Shown: piece by piece, positions 15,739 through 19,631 of the stretch
Layout: each line of letters opens with the position of its first letter
How positions within the stretch are numbered: position 1 is the first letter of the stretch
Translations under genes and position numbers: made by a program
NCBI GenBank assembly: GCA_017466495.1
Contig: JAFTUB010000201.1
Location: 1-19,631 of the forward strand
Direction: 5' to 3'
Length of the DNA stretch: 19,631 nucleotides
DNA from: Clostridia bacterium
GTDB taxonomy: Bacteria > Bacillota > Clostridia > Oscillospirales > CAG-272
Notes under the pieces: model-generated
The model's input: only the letters and a program-made list of their open reading frames with translations
Database searches by the model: none
Told to the model about the DNA's origin: nothing

Positions 15739-16953
15739 ATGGGTCTGATTAAGGCAATTACCGGTGCCGCAGGCGGCGTTCTGGCCGACCAGTGGAAAGA
15801 ATTTTTCTATTGCGAGGCGATTCCCAATGATATTCTGATGGTAAAGGGACAAAAGCGCATCTCTTCCCGCTCCTCGAATACCAAGGCAGAGGACAACATC
15901 ATTTCCAACGGATCGGGCATTGCCGTCGCCGACGGGCAGTGCATGATCATCGTGGAGCAGGGCAAGGTGGTTGAGGTTTGCGCCGAGCCCGGCGAGTTTA
16001 CTTACGACAAATCCACCGAGCCGTCCATTTTTGCGGGCAGCCTCGGCCAGAGCATTTTGGATACCTTCAAGACCATCGGCAAGCGTTTCACCTACGGCGG
16101 TGACACCGGCAAGGATCAGCGCGTTTACTACTTCAATACCAAGGAAATTCTCGACAACAAGTTCGGTACGGCTACCCCCATCTCCTTCCGGGTGGTGGAT
16201 TCCCGCATCGGCTTTGACGTGGATGTTTCCCTGCGCTGCAACGGTATCTATACCTTCCGTCTCACCGACCCGCTGAAGTTCTATACCAAAGTGGGCGGCA
16301 ATGTCACCGAGTCCTACAGCAAGGATCAGCTGCGTGACACCATGAAGACCGAGTTCCTCAGTGCTCTCGGCCCGGCGCTTGCCCGCCTGTCCGAGCTTGA
16401 GCTTCGTCCCAATCAGATTCCCGGCCACAATGCCGAGCTGGAGAAGTACCTCAATGAGGAGCTGGCCCAGGAGTGGGGCGAGCGGGGTATCGGCGACATC
16501 AAGGTTGCCATGAATCCTCCCACGCTCACCGAAGAGGATCAGGAACTGCTCAAGACCGCACAGAAGACCGCCATGTACCGGGATCCCACCATGGCAGGCG
16601 CTACTCTGGTGGGCGCACAGGCCGACGCGATGCGTGCGGCTGCGTCCAACGAGGCAGGTGCCATGACCGGCTTCATGGGTATGGGAATGGCCATGAACCA
16701 GGGCGGCATCAATGCCCAGAATCTCTTTGCCATGGGTCAGCAGCAACAGCAGCAGGCAGCAGCCGCCGACGGTTGGAAGTGTGCCTGCGGTGCGGTAGCC
16801 ACCGGCAAGTTCTGCGCCCAGTGCGGTGCCAAGAAGCCTGAGGCCAAGCCCGCTGACGGTTGGACCTGCGCTTGCGGCGCGGTGAACACCGGCAAGTTCT
16901 GTGCCGAGTGCGGTGCGGCCAAACCCGCAGCCGACGGCTGGACCTGTGCATGA
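15739..16953 (+). CDS. SPFH-domain protein with C-terminal zinc ribbons (YdjI-like), ended by an in-frame TGA
   Basis: ATG 15739 has a strong AAGGAGGAAG five to six bases upstream. Residues about 20-260 form an SPFH/band-7-type domain as in the 'virion core protein'/YdjI family. A helical Ala/Met/Gly-rich segment and a polyglutamine run (about 334-340) lead to tandem zinc ribbons with CxC...CxxC spacing (CACGAV, FCAQCGA). There is no signal peptide or membrane helix. In Bacillus, YdjI works with a PspA-type membrane-stress system; no such partner is present here. In the third ribbon a TGA (16951-16953) stands where the two preceding ribbons have the second Cys. The frame stays open and family-like for 55 more codons to TAA 17119. 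As read conventionally, the 404-aa product keeps two full ribbons and lacks the rubredoxin-like C-terminus. Confidence 0.88.
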   Translation: MGLIKAITGAAGGVLADQWKEFFYCEAIPNDILMVKGQKRISSRSSNTKAEDNIISNGSGIAVADGQCMIIVEQGKVVEVCAEPGEFTYDKSTEPSIFAGSLGQSILDTFKTIGKRFTYGGDTGKDQRVYYFNTKEILDNKFGTATPISFRVVDSRIGFDVDVSLRCNGIYTFRLTDPLKFYTKVGGNVTESYSKDQLRDTMKTEFLSALGPALARLSELELRPNQIPGHNAELEKYLNEELAQEWGERGIGDIKVAMNPPTLTEEDQELLKTAQKTAMYRDPTMAGATLVGAQADAMRAAASNEAGAMTGFMGMGMAMNQGGINAQNLFAMGQQQQQQAAAADGWKCACGAVATGKFCAQCGAKKPEAKPADGWTCACGAVNTGKFCAECGAAKPAADGWTCA

Positions 16954-17010
16954 GGTGCGGTGACCAAGGGTCAGTTCTGTGCTGAGTGCGGCGCGAAGAA
17001 GCCCGCAGGC
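16768..17010 (+). repeat. Three tandem zinc-ribbon coding repeats
   Basis: Units starting near 16768, 16855 and 16933 (78-87 bases) each encode DGWxCACGAVxxGxFCAxCGAxKP. They are similar at the nucleotide level, so they probably arose by recent in-tandem duplication. The third differs by TGA for TGC at its second Cys. Confidence 0.75.
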
Positions 17011-17121
17011 GCTCTGCTGTACAAGTGCGACAAGTGCGGCTGGGAGCCTGAGGATCCCGCCAATCCCCCCAAGTTCTGCCCGGAATGCGGCGACCGCTTT
17101 GACGAGCGCGATGTGAAATAA
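16954..17121 (+). pseudogene. C-terminal part of the SPFH protein cut off by TGA
   Basis: Fifty-five codons in the same frame as the SPFH gene finish the third zinc ribbon (QFCAECGAKKP) and add a rubredoxin-like module with two CxxC pairs (YKCDKCGW and KFCPECGD), the usual end of this family. There is no own start or ribosome binding site. Its preserved coding quality implies either a very recent nonsense change, a base-call error or readthrough. Confidence 0.7.
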
Positions 17122-17143
17122 TCCCGGTTTTCCGGAATAAAAA

Positions 17144-17167
17144 GGAGCTGTGCAGATGCACAGCTCC
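17144..17167. terminator. Bidirectional terminator between the SPFH and XRE genes
   Basis: A perfect 10-bp stem, GGAGCTGTGC-AGAT-GCACAGCTCC, is flanked by AAAAA on the left and TTTTTT on the right, so it can end the plus-strand SPFH transcript and the convergent minus-strand XRE operon. Confidence 0.9.
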
Positions 17168-17171
17168 TTTT

Positions 17172-18002
17172 TTATTCTTCCCGCAGCAGAGGTTTGCGGC
17201 GGCCGCGGCTGGTGAGGGTGTAGGTTCCGATGTAGCAGGTGAGTTGGGTCATGAGCAGAAGGGCGATGAGCTCGTGGCGGGGCGAAAATTCATACAGCAC
17301 CCGGGGAACGCCGTCGATCTGCAGGGGCTTTGCCCGCACCATGCGCAGTGCGGTCAGCGACTCCAGCACCCCGTCCAGGGCATCCTCCCCAATGCCGCAT
17401 TCCCGGGTGAGAATGTCGGGGGCGAAGACGTATCCCTCGGTCTGCCGGTGGAGGAAGAGCACCGCCGACATCACCTGAGGGTCAGCCAGGCGGGCAAACA
17501 GCGCTGCCATCCCGCGCTCATCTCCCAGAGCGGCGGCATAGCCTTCTTTGGGCTCGGGAAAGAGGATAAAGAAGGGAGCTTTCCCGTTGGCGACCAGGGA
17601 GAAGCCACCGTTGGCGGTGATGAGGGAGGGGGTGTGCAGAGTTTCCAGTTCCCCGGGGATATACTCCTCGGCGGTATCATCGTGGCGGAAGAAGAGGGCC
17701 TTCTCTATCTGCCAGCCCAGCTCCCGGGCCAGGGCGAAGCAGTCCCCGGAGCTCTTTCCACGGAAGAGGGTGATGATGCGGCGGGAAATGTCCTCCATGG
17801 ACACGTCACCGTAGTCAAAGAGCACATCCAGCGACACCCCCAGCGCCCGGGCCAGGGGCAGAAGCAGGGCACCGTCGGGGTAGGTTTCGCTGCGCTCCCA
17901 CTTGGACACCGCCTGGGGAGAGACGCCGATGATGTCCGCCAGCTGTTCCTGGGTCATATTCCGCTTTGTGCGGAATTGCTTGATATTCTGTGACAGGCTC
18001 AT
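17172..18002 (-). CDS. XRE-family regulator with large C-terminal domain, 276 aa (second of pair)
   Basis: Residues about 6-62 form a Cro/C1-type HTH (NMTQEQLADIIGVS, then QAVSKWERSETYPD). The remaining 210 residues include a mixed alpha/beta middle and a C-terminal part that looks like a winged helix (LTRECGIGEDALDGVLESLTAL). The C-terminal architecture, including LFARLADPQVMSAVLFLH, parallels the neighbouring regulator (LFAFLADPDALALVCFIH), so the two are paralogues. The start ATG overlaps the stop of the upstream gene by four bases (ATGA) with AAAGGAG just upstream, so translation is coupled. The target and inducer are unknown. Confidence 0.85.
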   Translation of the reverse strand: MSLSQNIKQFRTKRNMTQEQLADIIGVSPQAVSKWERSETYPDGALLLPLARALGVSLDVLFDYGDVSMEDISRRIITLFRGKSSGDCFALARELGWQIEKALFFRHDDTAEEYIPGELETLHTPSLITANGGFSLVANGKAPFFILFPEPKEGYAAALGDERGMAALFARLADPQVMSAVLFLHRQTEGYVFAPDILTRECGIGEDALDGVLESLTALRMVRAKPLQIDGVPRVLYEFSPRHELIALLLMTQLTCYIGTYTLTSRGRRKPLLREE

Positions 18003-18871
18003 TGAATTTCTCCTTTGATCATTTTGCTGCCCGGGGCGGGAGCATAGTGGTAGCCGAAGAGCTTTTTGCGGCTGAGATAGGCATGGGCCATGGACAGCAT
18101 GGCCAGTACTGTTCCCTCACCCCGGGCGGTGTAAATGGTGATATCCCCCGACGACAGGTGAGCGGTGGTGGCAGAGCAGAAGCGCAGCTTTGCCGCTTCC
18201 CCCAGGATCTCCTCGGCGCGGGGAAGGGGGAGCTTCAGGTTTTCGGCGATGTAGCCCGGGGTGAAGCTTTCGGAGCAATGCTGGCTGTGGATGAAGCAGA
18301 CCAGGGCAAGGGCATCTGGATCGGCCAGGAAAGCGAAAAGGGGGAGGAGCCGGGCGCGGCGGTCGGACTGCCGAAGAAAGGCGAAATCATCCCGCCCCTG
18401 CATGAGCATGACGGCCACGGTCAGCTCGTCGGAGTTTTCGGTGAAGTGGAAAACATCGTGCCGCTCAATGGCATTGCGGTGACCGCGGGAAGCCATGGGC
18501 GGGGGGATGGCCGACGACAGCTTGCCTTCCCGATATTCCTCCACCACGGCGTTGTATTCGGCGGGAATGATGCTCTCGGCCAGGGCGAAGGCGCGGGTGA
18601 GGGTTTCGGTGGCCGACAGCCCTTCCAGGGCCGGACGGGCAGGGTTGTCCTCGGCGGCAGGGGCTTCGGTGCGTCCCAGCAGGAAGTCGGTGCTCACGCC
18701 GAAGTGATCGGCCAGGGCCGAGAGCATCTCCAGGTCGGGCATGGAAATGCCGTTCTCCCATTTGGAGACGGTTTTGTTGGACACCGACAGGGCGTGGGCC
18801 AGGGTTTCCTGGGTGATCCCTGCGGCGGTGCGCAGGGCAATAAGCCTGGGGGCAATGTGACAGTTTGACAT
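17999..18871 (-). CDS. XRE-family regulator with large C-terminal domain, 290 aa (first of pair)
   Basis: Residues about 8-65 form a Cro/C1-type HTH (GITQETLAHALSVS, then KTVSKWENGISMPD), followed by an acidic linker and a roughly 200-residue domain shared with the next gene. ATG 18869-18871 has GAGGAAC upstream. It is the first gene of a two-gene operon. The promoter carries a palindrome, which suggests that one or both products repress their own transcription. Two coupled paralogous regulators may act as a heterodimer; that is inference. Confidence 0.85.
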   Translation of the reverse strand: MSNCHIAPRLIALRTAAGITQETLAHALSVSNKTVSKWENGISMPDLEMLSALADHFGVSTDFLLGRTEAPAAEDNPARPALEGLSATETLTRAFALAESIIPAEYNAVVEEYREGKLSSAIPPPMASRGHRNAIERHDVFHFTENSDELTVAVMLMQGRDDFAFLRQSDRRARLLPLFAFLADPDALALVCFIHSQHCSESFTPGYIAENLKLPLPRAEEILGEAAKLRFCSATTAHLSSGDITIYTARGEGTVLAMLSMAHAYLSRKKLFGYHYAPAPGSKMIKGEIQ

Positions 18872-18909
18872 AATTTGTTCCTCATAATCGATGGGTGGAC
18901 GGGCCTATG

Positions 18910-18943
18910 CTACCATTGTACACCAAACTAATGGTAGAGTCAA
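18910..18943 (-). promoter_or_regulatory. Promoter and palindromic operator of the XRE pair
   Basis: On the minus strand TTGACT (18938-18943), a 17-base spacer and TACAAT (18915-18920) form a promoter. An exact 8-bp inverted repeat, CTACCATT (18930-18937 on the minus strand) and AATGGTAG (18910-18917), with a 12-base centre, spans the spacer and overlaps the -10 box. That is a good position for a repressor dimer. Confidence 0.75.
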
Positions 18944-18980
18944 GCGCCGCAAAGTATACAAAATCTCCGAAAAAGAGAAC

Positions 18981-18991
18981 GGGGGGGGGGG
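18981..18991. repeat. Run of 11 G in intergenic DNA
   Basis: The G tract lies in the roughly 200-base gap between the XRE promoter and the BspA-gene terminator, flanked at a distance by the inverted repeat CGCCGCAA (18945-18952) and TTGCGGCG (19006-19013). No gene is seen in this gap. The tract length may be unreliable in sequencing. Confidence 0.6.
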
Positions 18992-19024
18992 CACTAACTT
19001 CTCGGTTGCGGCGGAGCAAAAAGA

Positions 19025-19055
19025 AAACGGGATGCCGCAATGCGGCATCCCGTTT
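19025..19055 (-). terminator. Terminator of the BspA-like gene
   Basis: A perfect 14-bp stem (19025-19038 with 19042-19055) and a three-base loop starts 14 bases beyond the stop codon on the minus strand and is followed by TTTTCTTTTT counting from the stem base. Confidence 0.85.
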
Positions 19056-19069
19056 GGGAAAGCATGGAA

Positions 19070-19631
19070 TCAGCCAATCACCGTGTACTGCATGCTGTTG
19101 GACTTGGCATAGTCCAGTGCAGCCGACTGATCGGGGAGATAAAGGGTGAGCGCGGTGCAGTAGCGGAAGGCCCGGTCACCGATGGAAACGAGGGAAGAGG
19201 GGAGATAGACGGTCTTCAGGGTGTAGCAGCGCTCAAAGGCAGATGCACCCAGGACGGCCACACCTGCAGGCAGCTCAATGCGCATCAGAACGCTGCAGCC
19301 GGCAAAGGCCCGGGCGCCGATGGTGCTTACCGAAGAGGGCAGGCTCACCGAATAGAGGCGCGTGCAGTTCTCAAAGGCGGATGCACCGATGGAGGTGACG
19401 GTGGCGGGAATCTGAATGGAGGTGATGGGCTTGCCGGCAAAGGCACGGCTGCCGATGGCGGTGACGGTGACACCGTTGATTCGCTCGGGGATGGTGACAT
19501 CGGTATCGCTTCCGTTATAGCCGGTGACGGTTACGGTTCCGCCGACAATGGAATAGAGGAAGGTGTTGGCATCTGCACGGACATCCACATAGCATTCCAC
19601 CGTTTCGGTATCCTCAGCGGTGACGGTGATC
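19070..19631 (-). CDS. BspA-like leucine-rich-repeat surface protein, C-terminal part (5' partial)
   Basis: The frame is open to the window edge, so the N-terminus is missing; the GTG at 19600 is only an internal codon. After an initial beta-rich stretch, about five BspA-type LRR units of roughly 23 residues follow, each with the pattern IGxxAFxxCxxLxxxxLPxxVxx (for example SIGASAFENCTRLYSVSLPS). The protein ends QYTVIG without an anchor motif, so attachment must come from the missing part or it is secreted. BspA-like proteins in oral and gut bacteria bind host or microbial surface ligands. The gene is followed by its own terminator and is separate from the XRE operon. Confidence 0.9.
   Translation of the reverse strand, partial: ITVTAEDTETVECYVDVRADANTFLYSIVGGTVTVTGYNGSDTDVTIPERINGVTVTAIGSRAFAGKPITSIQIPATVTSIGASAFENCTRLYSVSLPSSVSTIGARAFAGCSVLMRIELPAGVAVLGASAFERCYTLKTVYLPSSLVSIGDRAFRYCTALTLYLPDQSAALDYAKSNSMQYTVIG

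Noticed and set aside
15562..16746. Long minus-strand open frame (394 codons) opposite the SPFH gene
   Set aside because: It is the antisense shadow of a gene that has a recognised domain, promoter and strong ribosome binding site. It also overlaps the divergent promoters and has His/Gly-rich composition typical of antisense frames.
16951..16973. Selenocysteine insertion at the TGA in the SPFH gene
   Set aside because: The only hairpin just downstream is a 5-bp stem with a three-base AAG loop, too weak for a convincing bacterial SECIS. A structural zinc-ribbon Cys is also an unlikely place for selenocysteine.

Overview
The window looks like chromosome from a Gram-positive gut-type anaerobe of the Clostridia (Oscillospiraceae-like). 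This is an inference from several things: a wall-bound protein with S-layer homology domains, a BspA-like leucine-rich surface protein, an SPFH/zinc-ribbon protein, strong AGGAGG-type ribosome binding sites, and consensus sigma-A promoters with 17-bp spacers. No marker gene fixes the species. Base composition by eye is uneven. The housekeeping block from about 13.2 to 19.6 kb is GC-rich, the metalloprotease region is intermediate, and 11.6-13.0 kb is clearly AT-rich.

Layout. (1) 1-2889: the C-terminal part of a large surface protein with a beta-helix-like region, three Cna-B-like repeats, InlB-type repeats and three SLH domains, closed by a terminator. (2) 2.9-3.3 kb: a 73-aa XRE regulator. 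(3) 3.4-13.1 kb: a degenerate integrated island in the 3' half of an initiator tRNA gene. A perfect 47-bp copy of the tRNA 3' half (3556-3602) matches the intact tRNA-fMet (13025-13071). Between them lie two tandem, homologous M6-type secreted metalloprotease genes, the first broken and the second intact. They are followed by an integrase reduced to its C-terminal catalytic half, a second copy of the att-flanking DNA (11471-11628), and an AT-rich gene for a 389-aa two-helix membrane protein of unknown function. The duplicated flank suggests two or more related elements inserted one after another at the same tRNA and then decayed. (4) 13.0-13.3 kb: a tRNA-Leu(UAA)/tRNA-fMet operon on the minus strand with a clear promoter and terminator.

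(5) 13.3-15.7 kb: a minus-strand pair, a COG2509-type FAD-dependent oxidoreductase followed by a UPF0126/TRIC-family membrane protein. Its leader contains what looks like an intrinsic terminator just after the promoter. (6) 15.7-17.1 kb, divergent: an SPFH-domain protein with repeated zinc ribbons, interrupted late by an in-frame TGA at a position where the sister repeats have Cys. (7) 17.2-18.9 kb: two paralogous XRE regulators, translationally coupled, with a palindrome laid over their promoter. (8) 19.07 kb to the end: the C-terminus of a BspA-like LRR surface protein.

The best candidates for new biology are the tRNA-fMet island with repeated arm-like motifs on both sides of its att core, its protease pair and unknown membrane cargo, the array of AACTYAA motifs after the intact protease gene, the leader attenuator, and the late UGA in the SPFH protein. 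No defence system, CRISPR array or insertion sequence was seen.
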